From contig JAGXGG010000027.1 of assembly GCA_024636855.1 (NCBI GenBank), positions 1 to 59,064 on the forward strand: a stretch of 59,064 bases of DNA, read 5' to 3'. The DNA is from Ignavibacteriota bacterium (lineage in GTDB: Bacteria > Bacteroidota > Ignavibacteria > Kapaibacteriales > UBA2268). Shown in pieces: positions 1-8,457 of the stretch. Both the position numbers and the translations under genes were made by a program. Each line of letters starts with the position of its first letter. Position 1 is the stretch's first letter. Below the pieces are notes generated by a model that searched no databases, was not told where the DNA came from, and saw nothing but the letters and a program-made list of their open reading frames with translations.

Positions 1-1
1 G

Positions 2-793
2 TCATCAAATGACCCTAATAACAGGACTATACATATACCATTGAAGAGTTTGGGCGTAGGTAAGAAGATAAAGATAAATAGTAACATTAGTACTATTGCT
101 GAACTAAACACAAATAAATCATCCTCTGATGACACAAACAGTAGGACTTTTGAAATACCTTTAGATAGTAAATTAATAATCGAAGACGGTGAAACTGACT
201 TAGAGTTTAAACTCAAACCTGGCCAATCAATTTGGGCAGATGAGAACCAGAATGGAGTAGATAAAGCTTTCAATTCCAATATGGAGTTAGACTTTATGAA
301 CTACAACATCAACGAACTAATCCCAATTGAGATTAGCTTTGATGGAGTGAATACTGACTTCATAGTTTGGTACGAGGCAACTGATGATTTCTTAATAAAA
401 TTACCTACTAATTTATTAGAGAAAATCAACCCAGAATTGTTGGCCCTATCACAGCAAAATAATCATTGCGAGAACGAGCCAATAGAAAAGAAAGATGCTG
501 TTATGGACGTATGGAGCGGTTGTTCGGGAGCAATCAAGGAAATGAAAGTATTCCCAAATCCAGCTACATCTAACTCCAATGTTGAGTTTGAATTGGTAGA
601 TAATAGAGTAATATCGATTGCGATATTTGATCTTTCTGGTAAGCTGATAAAAAATCTGAAAAGCGGAATGTCTCTTAGCAAAGGCAGTACTAATGAACCG
701 CTGAACCTCTCAGGTGTTAGCCCAGGTATGTACTATGTAGTAGTCAAATCTGACAAAGGTGAACAAGCTCTACAGAGAATAATAATAGAATGA
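2..793 (+). CDS. T9SS-exported protein, C-terminal part (5' end outside window)
   Basis: The reading frame is open from base 2, so the start lies upstream of the window; the first internal start-like codon is a TTG at 41. The visible 263 residues are acidic and Asn/Ser-rich with no domain I recognise. The last ~80 residues form a type A T9SS sorting domain: 'KVFPNPAT', a strand ending 'IFDLSGKLIKNL', then 'GVSPGMYYVVVKSDKG' and a short hydrophobic end 'RIIIE'. In this family the domain directs the protein through the type IX machinery and is usually removed or anchored at the cell surface. It should therefore be an outer-surface or secreted protein. A strong hairpin terminator follows 41 bp after the stop. 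The function of the mature part cannot be told from what is visible. Confidence 0.8.
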   Translation, partial: SSNDPNNRTIHIPLKSLGVGKKIKINSNISTIAELNTNKSSSDDTNSRTFEIPLDSKLIIEDGETDLEFKLKPGQSIWADENQNGVDKAFNSNMELDFMNYNINELIPIEISFDGVNTDFIVWYEATDDFLIKLPTNLLEKINPELLALSQQNNHCENEPIEKKDAVMDVWSGCSGAIKEMKVFPNPATSNSNVEFELVDNRVISIAIFDLSGKLIKNLKSGMSLSKGSTNEPLNLSGVSPGMYYVVVKSDKGEQALQRIIIE

Positions 794-834
794 TTATAAA
801 ATAATTACCCTCATCCTCATGTTAAGCCCAAAGA

Positions 835-865
835 CCTGTACCACTTCGGTGGTATGGGTTTTTTT
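835..865 (+). terminator. Rho-independent terminator after the first T9SS gene
   Basis: A ten-pair stem (835-844 with 849-858, including two G-U type pairs) closes a TTCG tetraloop and is followed directly by seven T residues at 859-865. It lies 41 bp after the stop of the upstream gene on the same strand. Confidence 0.85.
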
Positions 866-1089
866 ATATTCATTTGGCTATTCGAAGAGACGTATGCAAT
901 ACTTCTCTATAATCCGTGAAATCATTTAATCCATTTAATCAGTGATGTTTGCTGAGCGACGTCGATGTACAGACAAAAAGAATCTCCCAAAATCACGTCT
1001 TTCCGATTATTTTGCTTATATTTAAACAAAATTAAAATAGAATTCGTCCTAATCGGACTGTATAACATTATATAACAAAAAATAAGAAT
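866..1089. other. Intergenic stretch before hslV with a repeat-like fragment
   Basis: No gene is visible. Bases about 911-945 repeat the elements AATC and TTTAATC, and 952-970 (CTGAGCGACGTCGATGTAC) resembles the 17293-17312 element elsewhere in the window. Both look like decayed dispersed repeats. No promoter matching TTG-N20-TAnnTTTG was found for hslV. Confidence 0.4.
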
Positions 1090-1632
1090 ATGAATAACGA
1101 TCAAAAAATTAGATCTACCACCGTACTCGGTGTAGTGCGTAATGGTAAAACAGCTCTAGGAGCTGACGGTCAAGTAACTCTTGGCAATACTATAATGAAG
1201 CATTCGACTGCTAAAATCCGAAAGCTTTATAACGGTAAAGTAATGGTTGGGTTTGCTGGTTCTACAGACGATGCATTCACTTTGCTAGGCAGATTCGAAG
1301 CTAAGTTAGAAGCTCACAGTGGTAATCTGAAACGCGCTGCTATCGAATTGGCAAAAGATTGGCGAACTGACAGATATTTGCGTAAGTTGGAAGCTATGAT
1401 GATAGCTATGGACGATACGCAAGGGCTATTGCTTAGTGGTACTGGTGATGTAATAGAAGCTGATGATAATATTTTAGCTATTGGTTCTGGTGGTCCTTAT
1501 GCACTATCAGCGGCTCGTGCACTTTATAACAATACAGATATGACGGCTAAGGAAATAGTCGAAAATGGACTAAACATAGCTGGTGAAATCTGTATATACA
1601 CTAACACTAATCTAACTATTGAAGAAATATAA
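1090..1632 (+). CDS. hslV: ATP-dependent protease peptidase subunit HslV (ClpQ)
   Basis: This is the proteolytic subunit of the cytoplasmic HslUV (ClpYQ) protease, a proteasome-like threonine peptidase forming two stacked hexamers. The 180-residue length is normal for HslV. The Thr-Thr pair at residues 10-11 ('[10 protein letters not shown]') corresponds to the mature N-terminus of the family, so Thr10 should be the nucleophile after a short propeptide is removed. '[12 protein letters not shown]' and '[16 protein letters not shown]' are family-typical. The ATPase partner hslU starts 12 bp downstream, so the two are almost certainly co-transcribed. There is no Shine-Dalgarno sequence, only an A-rich leader, as is common in Bacteroidota. 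Heat-shock control is usual for this pair but no control site is visible here. Confidence 0.96.
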   Translation: MNNDQKIRSTTVLGVVRNGKTALGADGQVTLGNTIMKHSTAKIRKLYNGKVMVGFAGSTDDAFTLLGRFEAKLEAHSGNLKRAAIELAKDWRTDRYLRKLEAMMIAMDDTQGLLLSGTGDVIEADDNILAIGSGGPYALSAARALYNNTDMTAKEIVENGLNIAGEICIYTNTNLTIEEI

Positions 1633-1644
1633 AACGAGAAGATA

Positions 1645-3009
1645 ATGAGTAATTTGGAACCAAAACTTGCTATTCCTCAGGATATACTAACTCCTAAGCA
1701 GATAGTAACAGAACTAAATAAGTACATAATAGGGCAAGACAATGCTAAGAAAGCCGTCGCAATTGCCCTACGTAATAGATGGCGTCGCCAAAATGTAGAA
1801 GGAGATATTCGACAAGAGATAATGCCGAATAATATAATCCTAATAGGCCCAACTGGTGTTGGTAAAACAGAGATTGCTCGTCGATTGGCAAAATTAGCCG
1901 GTGCCCCTTTTATTAAAATAGAAGCTACTAAATACACAGAAGTCGGGTACGTGGGTCGTGATGTAGAATCAATGATTCGAGATCTGATGGAATCTGCTGT
2001 CAAGATGGTAAAAGAAGAGCAAGAAGAGAAAATCAAGACTAAAGCAGAGAAAAATGCTGAAGACAGAATCTTGAATATACTTATTCCTCCTGTGAAAGAT
2101 GATGATTCGGAAGAAGAGGATAATAAAGAGACTCGCGAAAAATTCCGTTCTATGCTCAAAAATGGTATAATGGATGACCGCGAAATAGAGCTAGAAATCA
2201 CTCAGCAAGGCCCAAATGGGATGGCAGTAATGGGTCCTATGGGTATGGATGATATGGGTATAAATATCCAAGAAATGCTCGGCAATATGATGCCCAAAAA
2301 GCGCAAGAAAAGAAAGATAAAAGTAAAAGATGCTATGCCGATTCTAATCAAAGAAGAAGCAGATAAGCTAATAGATATGGACGCAGTACTCAAAGACGCT
2401 CTATTTAGAACAGAAAACTCTGGTATAGTGTTTATAGATGAGATAGACAAAGTAGCTGTGAGTAACTCCAAATCGGGTGGCGGAGAAGTCTCTCGTGAGG
2501 GAGTACAACGTGATTTGCTTCCTATTGTAGAAGGCTCTGCTGTTAATACCAAACACGGTATAGTCAAAACAGACCACATACTATTCATAGCTTCAGGAGC
2601 TTTCCACGTTTCTAAACCATCGGATTTGATACCTGAGTTGCAAGGACGTTTCCCTATTCGTGTTGAGCTGAATTCGCTTACGGAAGACGACTTCGTTAAA
2701 ATATTAACTATCCCAGAAAATGCACTGATAAAGCAATATCAAGCTTTATTGGAAACTGAAGGAGTGGAGTTAGTATTTGAAGAAAGTGGTATAAAACAGA
2801 TAGCTCGTACAGCCGCTCATGTCAATGAAGAGGTGACTAACATAGGTGCACGTAGATTGCACACTATACTCACCACTTTGCTAGAGGATATACTATTCAA
2901 CGCACCGGGTGATTTGGGAGATATGAACACAGCTATTGATGAGCAGTTCGTTCGTGATCATCTCGACGCAATTGCTACTAGCACTGATTTGAGTAAGTAT
3001 ATTCTATAA
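1645..3009 (+). CDS. hslU: ATP-dependent protease ATPase subunit HslU (ClpY)
   Basis: This AAA+ unfoldase of the HslUV protease recognises and unfolds substrates and threads them into HslV. Of 454 residues, those visible as motifs are '[15 protein letters not shown]' (27-41), Walker A 'GPTGVGKT' (68-75), the pore loop GYVG (101-104), Walker B 'IVFIDEIDK' (261-269) and sensor 2 'GARRLHT' near residue 402. Between about 120 and 245 lies the HslU-specific I domain, here very rich in Glu, Lys and Met. The C-terminus 'DLSKYIL' resembles the tail that inserts into HslV. It is slightly longer than the E. coli protein because of the I domain. It follows hslV by 12 bp and is closed by an intrinsic terminator at 3039-3076. 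Confidence 0.97.
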   Translation: MSNLEPKLAIPQDILTPKQIVTELNKYIIGQDNAKKAVAIALRNRWRRQNVEGDIRQEIMPNNIILIGPTGVGKTEIARRLAKLAGAPFIKIEATKYTEVGYVGRDVESMIRDLMESAVKMVKEEQEEKIKTKAEKNAEDRILNILIPPVKDDDSEEEDNKETREKFRSMLKNGIMDDREIELEITQQGPNGMAVMGPMGMDDMGINIQEMLGNMMPKKRKKRKIKVKDAMPILIKEEADKLIDMDAVLKDALFRTENSGIVFIDEIDKVAVSNSKSGGGEVSREGVQRDLLPIVEGSAVNTKHGIVKTDHILFIASGAFHVSKPSDLIPELQGRFPIRVELNSLTEDDFVKILTIPENALIKQYQALLETEGVELVFEESGIKQIARTAAHVNEEVTNIGARRLHTILTTLLEDILFNAPGDLGDMNTAIDEQFVRDHLDAIATSTDLSKYIL

Positions 3010-3038
3010 GATTAAATAGAAATCCAAAAGAAAAGATA

Positions 3039-3076
3039 ATTTACAATCCCTGCACAGTGTGTGGGGATTTTTTTTG
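3039..3076 (+). terminator. Intrinsic terminator after hslU (copy 1 of a duplicated 38-bp unit)
   Basis: AATCCC pairs with GGGATT and CACA with TGTG around a GTG loop with a two-base bulge, followed by eight T residues (3068-3075). The same 38 bases occur in reverse complement at 13993-14030 behind typA. Confidence 0.85.
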
Positions 3077-3083
3077 GGTATAA

Positions 3084-3683
3084 TTAGAAGTACATATTCT
3101 GAATACCAGTATTCATCATATTGATACCTATGGCACCTACGAAAAAGCCATTTAATCGGACTACAATTTCCATATTCTTGTCGAATGCAATTCGGAATTT
3201 TTCTTTTTTCAGTTTGTCTCTAGTAAATTTTAGTCCCATTACTATATAGTAACTGACAACTAAAGATAATAGTAACATCGCAATTCCTAGAGGATAATCT
3301 AGTCTTTCCTTCATCAAGATAGCTAGGGAAATTGTACCTGCCCCTACCATAAATGGTAAAGCTATTTCATTAGCCAAATCATCCAAGTTTTCTTTCATTC
3401 TTAACATTGCTTTTTGTCCTTTGACAATATAAAAATAAGCAAATGAGAATAGCACAATTCCTCCGAATATACGGAATGCTTCAAAATTAATTTGAAATAC
3501 TTCTGTGAATATAACATCCCCGAATAAGAAGAATAGTAAGTAAATAGAGAACGAGGTAAAAGATGCTTTGAGTAACACTTTACGAAATGCCTTGTGGTCA
3601 AGCTCAAGCATAATCGGCTGTAAATAAAGAAATAATGCGACGGGATTAATCATCACAATGAATGAAATTAGAAGTGAAAACAT
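3084..3683 (-). CDS. MarC family integral membrane protein
   Basis: This 199-residue, strongly hydrophobic protein has about six predicted membrane segments. Family signatures are the N-terminal 'FIVMINPVA', the central 'ALPFMVGAGTIS' (the P-x-x-x-G-x-GTI signature of MarC/UPF0056) and the C-terminal 'LNGFFVGAIGINMMNTGI'. MarC proteins sit in the inner membrane; despite the name, no antibiotic-resistance role is established and the transported substrate, if any, is unknown. The gene converges on hslU and is divergent from the lipoprotein gene that starts at 3777. The start used has no competing upstream ATG. The family call is firm; the function is not known. Confidence 0.85.
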   Translation of the reverse strand: MFSLLISFIVMINPVALFLYLQPIMLELDHKAFRKVLLKASFTSFSIYLLFFLFGDVIFTEVFQINFEAFRIFGGIVLFSFAYFYIVKGQKAMLRMKENLDDLANEIALPFMVGAGTISLAILMKERLDYPLGIAMLLLSLVVSYYIVMGLKFTRDKLKKEKFRIAFDKNMEIVVRLNGFFVGAIGINMMNTGIQNMYF

Positions 3684-3776
3684 TTATACTTTTGGGTTTT
3701 GTTCTTTTGTATTATTCAAAATTATGTTATTTTGAACTTATAAACGTATTTACATTAATAAAAATTGAGGATATTT

Positions 3777-4259
3777 ATGAAAAAACTACTTGTACTATTA
3801 GCTGTAACTCTAGCAATGTCATTACTTATGTCGTCTTGCAAAGATGATGAGCCAACAGGTCCAAGCGATGTAGCTTTGGGTGAAATGTCTGCAACAGTAG
3901 GTGGGAAAGATTGGAAAGGTGGAAATGCTTATTATTTCAACATTACTAACCAAATAAGTGGGGCTGAGCAAGTAGGTGGGATTACTAATTTAACGGATGT
4001 TAATACAATAACAATAACATTAGGTCAAGTCGGCGGTGATCCAGAAGTTAAAACTTATAGTGCTATTTGCTTTTACCAAGAGTCAAGAGGAATCTATCCG
4101 AACGCTACTGCCAAATCTTGGAATGATTTGAATGGATCTTGTGTAGTTACAGAAGTGACTGACAAGTATGTAAGAGGTACATTCTCTTTCACAGGCACAA
4201 ACGAAGATGATAATAGTACAAAATCAGTCTCTGGTAAATTCTATACACCAAGACAATAA
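3777..4259 (+). CDS. Small lipoprotein, DUF6252-like
   Basis: The protein has 160 residues from ATG 3777; a TTG 12 bp upstream is less likely because the ATG opens a textbook signal sequence 'MKKLLVLLAVTLAMSLL'. The lipobox 'LMSSC' gives a lipidated Cys followed by acidic 'KDDEP', suggesting outer-membrane or surface lipoprotein export. The body is a small beta-rich domain beginning 'MSATVGGKDWKGGNAYYF' and ending with 'GTFSFTG' and 'SVSGKFYTPR'. This pattern fits the DUF6252-type lipoproteins of Bacteroidota, but I place it only by resemblance. No function is known. A terminator follows at 4289. Confidence 0.75.
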   Translation: MKKLLVLLAVTLAMSLLMSSCKDDEPTGPSDVALGEMSATVGGKDWKGGNAYYFNITNQISGAEQVGGITNLTDVNTITITLGQVGGDPEVKTYSAICFYQESRGIYPNATAKSWNDLNGSCVVTEVTDKYVRGTFSFTGTNEDDNSTKSVSGKFYTPRQ

Positions 4260-4288
4260 ATTTATATTCTAATGAAATGTTAATCAAT

Positions 4289-4316
4289 AAACCTAGCAAT
4301 TTTGCTGGGTTTTTTG
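4289..4316 (+). terminator. Intrinsic terminator after the DUF6252-like lipoprotein
   Basis: A nine-pair stem, AACCTAGCA against TGCTGGGTT (one T-G pair), with a short AT loop, is followed by TTTTTTG. It lies 30 bp after the stop. Confidence 0.8.
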
Positions 4317-4323
4317 TTTCTCA

Positions 4324-4354
4324 TTGATTATCGTTATTAATTTCAGTAATTTTG
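4324..4354 (+). promoter_or_regulatory. Bacteroidota-type promoter for dapA
   Basis: TTG at 4324-4326 is separated by exactly 20 bases from TAATTTTG at 4347-4354. This matches the -33 TTG / -7 TAnnTTTG pattern of Bacteroidota housekeeping promoters. It is placed between the preceding terminator and the dapA ATG at 4386, so transcription would start near 4361. Confidence 0.55.
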
Positions 4355-4385
4355 TTTTTTAAGACTAATCAATTTAGGTAAATCT

Positions 4386-5276
4386 ATGAGTGGTAAACTA
4401 TTCCGTGGTACATATACAGCTATTGTAACGCCTTTTAATTCTGACTTGTCAATTGACTTCGAGGCATTCAAAAAGCACCTAGATCACCAGATAGCCAATG
4501 GTGTTGACGGTATAGTAGTATGTGGTTCTACTGGTGAATCGGCTACGCTTTCTACCAAAGAGAAAGTGGCTATGTTTACTACAGCTATAGAGCACGTTAA
4601 CAAGCGTGTACCTATCATAGCTGGCTCTGGCTCAAACAATACCCAAGCAACAATTGATTTATCTCTTATTGCTAAGGAATTGGGTGCAGATGCTACATTG
4701 CTAGTAGCTCCGTACTATAACAAACCATCTCAAGAAGGATTATACAACCACTATCGATTAATTTCGGAAGCTGTGGATATGCCTCATATAGTTTACAACG
4801 TACCCGGTCGCTCAGGTGTGAATATATTACCAGAAATTCAACTTCGATTAGCAGAAGAATGCGAGAATATAGTAGCTACCAAAGAAGCATCTGGTGATGT
4901 AGAACAAATCATGACTATGGTGCAACATGCACCTGCTAATTTCTCAGTTCTCTCAGGCGATGATGCAATCACTCTACCGCTAATAGCAGCGGGGGTAGAT
5001 GGCGTTATTTCCGTATTATCTAACTACGCTCCGAAAATGTTCTCTGATCTCGTTAACTATGCTTTAGAGGGCAAATTTGCTGAAGCTAGAGAATTGCAAT
5101 ACAAACTATTAGACCTAATGAAGCTAAACTTCATAGAGCCTAATCCTGTGCCTGCTAAGACCGCATTGCAAATGATGGGAATGATGGAAGACAGATTCCG
5201 TATGCCGCTAATGCAAATAACAGATGGTGGACGCGAGAAAATCAAAAATGCACTACAACAAGTTGGATTAATCTGA
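4386..5276 (+). CDS. dapA: 4-hydroxy-tetrahydrodipicolinate synthase
   Basis: This enzyme condenses pyruvate with aspartate semialdehyde, the first committed step of lysine and diaminopimelate synthesis, in the cytoplasm. The 296 residues match the family length. Visible active-site elements are 'GSTGES' (47-52), the conserved tyrosine Y137 in 'VYNVPGRS', and the Schiff-base lysine K166 in 'IVATKEASGD'. 'APYYNKPSQEGLY' (108-120) is also family-typical. The ATG is the only sensible start and a matching Bacteroidota-type promoter lies upstream. The SpoIIE-type phosphatase gene begins two bases after the stop, so the two are probably translated from one message although no metabolic link is evident. 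Related aldolases (N-acetylneuraminate lyase) share the fold, but the motif set fits DapA best. Confidence 0.93.
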   Translation: MSGKLFRGTYTAIVTPFNSDLSIDFEAFKKHLDHQIANGVDGIVVCGSTGESATLSTKEKVAMFTTAIEHVNKRVPIIAGSGSNNTQATIDLSLIAKELGADATLLVAPYYNKPSQEGLYNHYRLISEAVDMPHIVYNVPGRSGVNILPEIQLRLAEECENIVATKEASGDVEQIMTMVQHAPANFSVLSGDDAITLPLIAAGVDGVISVLSNYAPKMFSDLVNYALEGKFAEARELQYKLLDLMKLNFIEPNPVPAKTALQMMGMMEDRFRMPLMQITDGGREKIKNALQQVGLI

Positions 5277-5278
5277 TT

Positions 5279-6568
5279 TTGGTAAACAAGAATCAATCGG
5301 AACTAGAACAGATATTAGATGATGTAACTTCTAATGATTATGACAACGAGTTAGAGATTCTATCTGATTTCGTAGAGCAATTAATACAATCTACTGATAA
5401 AAAAATTACAGGCGGAAGAGTCTGGAAACTAGTTCCAGATAAATATGCTTATGTCCTGCAGTTTCAAGCAGGAGAAATGCGCGAAATACCTCTGGGATTC
5501 TCTCATTCACTTACTGATGAGTTATTTCACAAAGAATTACTTACGCTTAGGAATGAAAAAGTTCTTAATAGTCGTGAGTCAAATGAAGAACTTATAAAAT
5601 TCGGTATTGGCAACTATGCCGGTATAGGGGTTGGTGAGGTTATTCACTTGCAAACAGGTAAGTATTTCGAGTATTTACTAGGGTTCAATGCGGAGGAATT
5701 CAATGATGATTTCTTCGACAATCTAAGAATTATTGCTCGACTAGCTACAATTGCAATTCGTGATTTGGCTATCAAAAAGAAAGACGAGAACTACGGCAAA
5801 GAACTGAGCAAAGCCGGTGAGATACAACGAAATCTATTACCCGAACACTACACAGAATTCCAAGATTACAAGCTATTCGGTGTATGCGTACCCGATCAAC
5901 AAGTAGGTGGGGATTATTTCGATTATATTCGTAATAATGCTAGTGAAACAGAAGAAGAATCACTAGGTGTACTGATTTGTGATTGTGCTAGTAAGGGTAT
6001 GCCTGCGGCTATCCAAGCACTATTCGTATCTGGTGCAGTTCGTATGGCTATGGGTTTCTCTCCTAAGATTTCAAATATGTTCGGCCGCTTGAATAATATA
6101 ATCAATAGGACTTTCTCCCGTGAGAGATTCGTGACATTGTTCTACGGTGAGCTAACACTATCTTCGAACCGACTGATACTCTACGCTAACGCAGGGCATT
6201 GCCCACCAATTCACTATCGCCCATCTAAAGATAAATTCCAAGATTTGCCACCCACTGGTGGATTCCTAGGTATTATGCCTAATCAAAAATACAAGCTTGA
6301 AAATTGTCGAATGCTACAAGGTGATACTTTGGTACTCTATACTGATGGAATCTCGGAAGCTATGAACGCTGAAGGTGATCTATTTGGTGAGAAAAGGATA
6401 ATGGAAGTCATTAAAGATAATCACGAGAAAAGCTGCAAAGAAATAGCATACATCCTTCTCGAAAAAGTACAACATTTTTCTGCTAGTTCTATCTACAATG
6501 ATGATAAGACATTGGTAGTTATAAAAAGAGATAGCAGACAGAAGAGCGCAAATGCTCTACCTAACTAA
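5279..6568 (+). CDS. PP2C-type (SpoIIE/RsbU) serine phosphatase with N-terminal sensor region
   Basis: The protein has 429 residues. Its C-terminal half (about 175-425) is a SpoIIE/RsbU phosphatase domain: 'GEIQRNLLPEH' (180-190), metal-binding 'GGDYFDY' (210-216), 'LICDCASKGMPAA' (232-244; usually DVSGKG), 'YANAGHCPP' (302-310) and 'LYTDGISEA' (353-361). Residues 1-170 look like a GAF-like sensory region without a clear ligand motif. In this family the phosphatase dephosphorylates an anti-sigma-factor antagonist; no partner genes are nearby. The start is a TTG two bases after the dapA stop, and the first ATG is about 66 codons later, so TTG initiation by coupling to dapA is likely. The 3' end overlaps the convergent DUF2279 gene by 12 bp. 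Confidence 0.85.
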   Translation: MVNKNQSELEQILDDVTSNDYDNELEILSDFVEQLIQSTDKKITGGRVWKLVPDKYAYVLQFQAGEMREIPLGFSHSLTDELFHKELLTLRNEKVLNSRESNEELIKFGIGNYAGIGVGEVIHLQTGKYFEYLLGFNAEEFNDDFFDNLRIIARLATIAIRDLAIKKKDENYGKELSKAGEIQRNLLPEHYTEFQDYKLFGVCVPDQQVGGDYFDYIRNNASETEEESLGVLICDCASKGMPAAIQALFVSGAVRMAMGFSPKISNMFGRLNNIINRTFSRERFVTLFYGELTLSSNRLILYANAGHCPPIHYRPSKDKFQDLPPTGGFLGIMPNQKYKLENCRMLQGDTLVLYTDGISEAMNAEGDLFGEKRIMEVIKDNHEKSCKEIAYILLEKVQHFSASSIYNDDKTLVVIKRDSRQKSANALPN

Positions 6569-7402
6569 AAAAGCATCTACACCATTGTTCAGTCTAATAG
6601 CTGGTAGTGGTACTTTATATTTTTCGAGTAGATTGATGATGAATTGGAGATAATAGCTATCCCGAACAACCTCAAATTGCTTGAAATAATTCCAATTAAT
6701 ATCTAATCCCAAATAGAACTGATGTCTTCCGGCACCGTATCTATCTATACCCTCTACACTATGCCCTAGAGCAACAGCAAACATACCTGGCAAAACATTA
6801 TCGTCCAGATCCAACATCCCTGCAACATCAATACTATACCAGTGATTAGTGCTATTATAATCATTGAAAACAGATGGGTAAGTTGGTGATGTAAATGGAT
6901 AATAACTGATTTTTGGTTTTATATAATTGAGATACGGCTCGTAGTATTGGGCAACGCTATATGAAGCACCGAGTAGATTGGCTATCATATCACCTCGACT
7001 AAACCCAAGATAAGGTCGTCCATCAGAATAGCCGTCGTATATTTCTACATAAGTCTGATGAAGCATGGACACTCCAAATCCTACCCAAGCCGATGTTTCC
7101 TTATCCAAACCAGTCCACTCAGTGGCCTTTGCGAAGGAATTAGCAAGAGCATAAGAGAAGTAAAAATGCCCGAGTTTATCTGCCATCAGGGCATCGTCAT
7201 ACTCTGTTTGCCAATCCATAACGTGCCATTCGGCAGGGTCACCCCAGTATTCATTACTCTGGAATAAGTATGAAGCAGCAAATCCACTCACTGTACCAGC
7301 TCCAAATATTATAGATTTGGTAACCGAAAGAGTGTCCTCAGCATAGGTATTGCTACCTGCAAATGAAAACATGAAAATGAGTAATATGAGTCGTTTTTTC
7401 AT
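6557..7402 (-). CDS. DUF2279 family exported protein
   Basis: The protein has 281 residues with a signal sequence 'MKKRLILLIFMFSFAGSNTYA'. The central part, 'DKLGHFYFSYALAN', then 'WVGFGVSMLHQTYVEIYDG' and 'GFSRGDMIANLLGA', is typical of DUF2279, a family of predicted periplasmic or outer-membrane-associated proteins that includes YfiM. Several histidines and acidic residues are conserved in these blocks. The C-terminal half is Tyr/Asn-rich and may form beta structure in the outer membrane. The gene stands alone on the minus strand, its end overlapping the phosphatase gene by 12 bp. The biochemical role of the family is unknown. Confidence 0.7.
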   Translation of the reverse strand: MKKRLILLIFMFSFAGSNTYAEDTLSVTKSIIFGAGTVSGFAASYLFQSNEYWGDPAEWHVMDWQTEYDDALMADKLGHFYFSYALANSFAKATEWTGLDKETSAWVGFGVSMLHQTYVEIYDGYSDGRPYLGFSRGDMIANLLGASYSVAQYYEPYLNYIKPKISYYPFTSPTYPSVFNDYNSTNHWYSIDVAGMLDLDDNVLPGMFAVALGHSVEGIDRYGAGRHQFYLGLDINWNYFKQFEVVRDSYYLQFIINLLEKYKVPLPAIRLNNGVDAFLVR

Positions 7403-7507
7403 TTAGCAAATATACTAAATATGTAGAAATGATTATGTATTTAATCTGAAACACTTAAAACAAAGCAGCGTATCAATTATAACTATATTAGAACAATAGG
7501 TGAAAAT

Positions 7508-7816
7508 ATGACAACAACCACTATCCAAAACGAAAATAATAAATCGTTTAAAGAATATACACCAATGGTAATTAGTTCCATAATTGTTACTTTGGTACTA
7601 CTATATGTTGATGAGGGCTATTACAATTTCAATTGGATGGCAAATATCGGTAATTGGATAGTAGGCGCTTTCTATGCTGGAATCATTACACTTATTCAGA
7701 TAGCTATTTATAAGCTAGTTCTCTTCCCTCTCCAAGGGACATTGAGAACTGGTCTAAGCATAGGAATAGGTGTTTTTGTTACCTTGACTATTTTATTTTT
7801 TGTGATATTTGGTTAG
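7508..7816 (+). CDS. Small hydrophobic membrane protein, function unknown
   Basis: A 102-residue protein with a polar N-terminus (about 20 residues, Thr/Asn/Lys-rich) and three predicted membrane segments at about 21-38, 49-73 and 82-101. It starts at an ATG with a GGTGAAAAT leader. It resembles no family I can name. Its stop lies 7 bp from the end of the convergent lipoprotein gene. Confidence 0.6.
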   Translation: MTTTTIQNENNKSFKEYTPMVISSIIVTLVLLYVDEGYYNFNWMANIGNWIVGAFYAGIITLIQIAIYKLVLFPLQGTLRTGLSIGIGVFVTLTILFFVIFG

Positions 7817-7823
7817 TATAGTT

Positions 7824-8345
7824 TCAATCGTATCTCTGAATTGCTAGTGGGTAACAATCACTGTTGCCTTCACTATCCTCATAGATTAAGTAGTAAACAC
7901 CAGTTCCAATTTGGTCAAGGTCTAAATGAATAGAATTTCTACCGATATTTACTTCGGCTGAATATAATTCTCTTTTGAAATAGCTTTCATGTTGAGGTAC
8001 TATAATAGGTGAAGGATAGCTACTAGCACTCAAACTATCTAAAAACTGTTTTTCTCCTAATGCTGTTTCTATAGAAAAAGTTATAGTTTGCTTACTATCA
8101 GAATTAAGCTCAATGGTTACTCCAAAAGCTGTTGGATTTGGGTAAGTAGATAATTCAAGAGCTTCTATATGAGTGCAAGAATTTTTAGTAATATCACCAA
8201 TTTGATTTGCAATTTGACTATTCTCAAAAGTCCTTACTAACCCATAAACCGTCTTGAATTGCTCTTCTTTTAATGCATTCGAAGGATCTTCATTGCAGCT
8301 TACAAATAAGATGATGAGTGGCAATATGTAAAGTAGTTTTTTCAT
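7824..8345 (-). CDS. Lipoprotein with a sorting-domain-like C-terminal half
   Basis: The 173-residue protein begins with 'MKKLLYILPLIILFVSC', a clear lipobox with the Cys at residue 17. From residue 67 on it carries the layout of a T9SS sorting domain: 'LSTYPNPTAFGVTIEL' followed much later by 'IGTGVYYLIYEDSEG' and a short C-terminal strand 'YPLAIQRYD'. True T9SS substrates use a signal peptidase I leader, so a lipobox plus such a domain is unusual. The domain may simply be the same beta-sandwich fold used structurally. The last residues are less basic than in the other T9SS proteins of this window. No function can be assigned. Confidence 0.65.
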   Translation of the reverse strand: MKKLLYILPLIILFVSCNEDPSNALKEEQFKTVYGLVRTFENSQIANQIGDITKNSCTHIEALELSTYPNPTAFGVTIELNSDSKQTITFSIETALGEKQFLDSLSASSYPSPIIVPQHESYFKRELYSAEVNIGRNSIHLDLDQIGTGVYYLIYEDSEGNSDCYPLAIQRYD

Positions 8346-8397
8346 TGGTTTTCCTGTTGTATATACTAGTAACTACCAAAATAACAAAAGTTAATGA

Positions 8398-8433
8398 AAT
8401 AAAAAAGCCATTATAACTCAAGTTACAATGGCT
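8398..8433 (-). terminator. Intrinsic terminator of the SulP gene
   Basis: Read on the minus strand, AGCCATT (8433-8427) pairs with AATGGCT (8412-8406), TAAC pairs with GTTA inside it, and one mismatch separates the two blocks. The stem is followed by TTTTTTATTT. It lies 25 bp beyond the SulP stop. Confidence 0.8.
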
Positions 8434-8457
8434 TTGTATAATTACTCAACTAGAATA

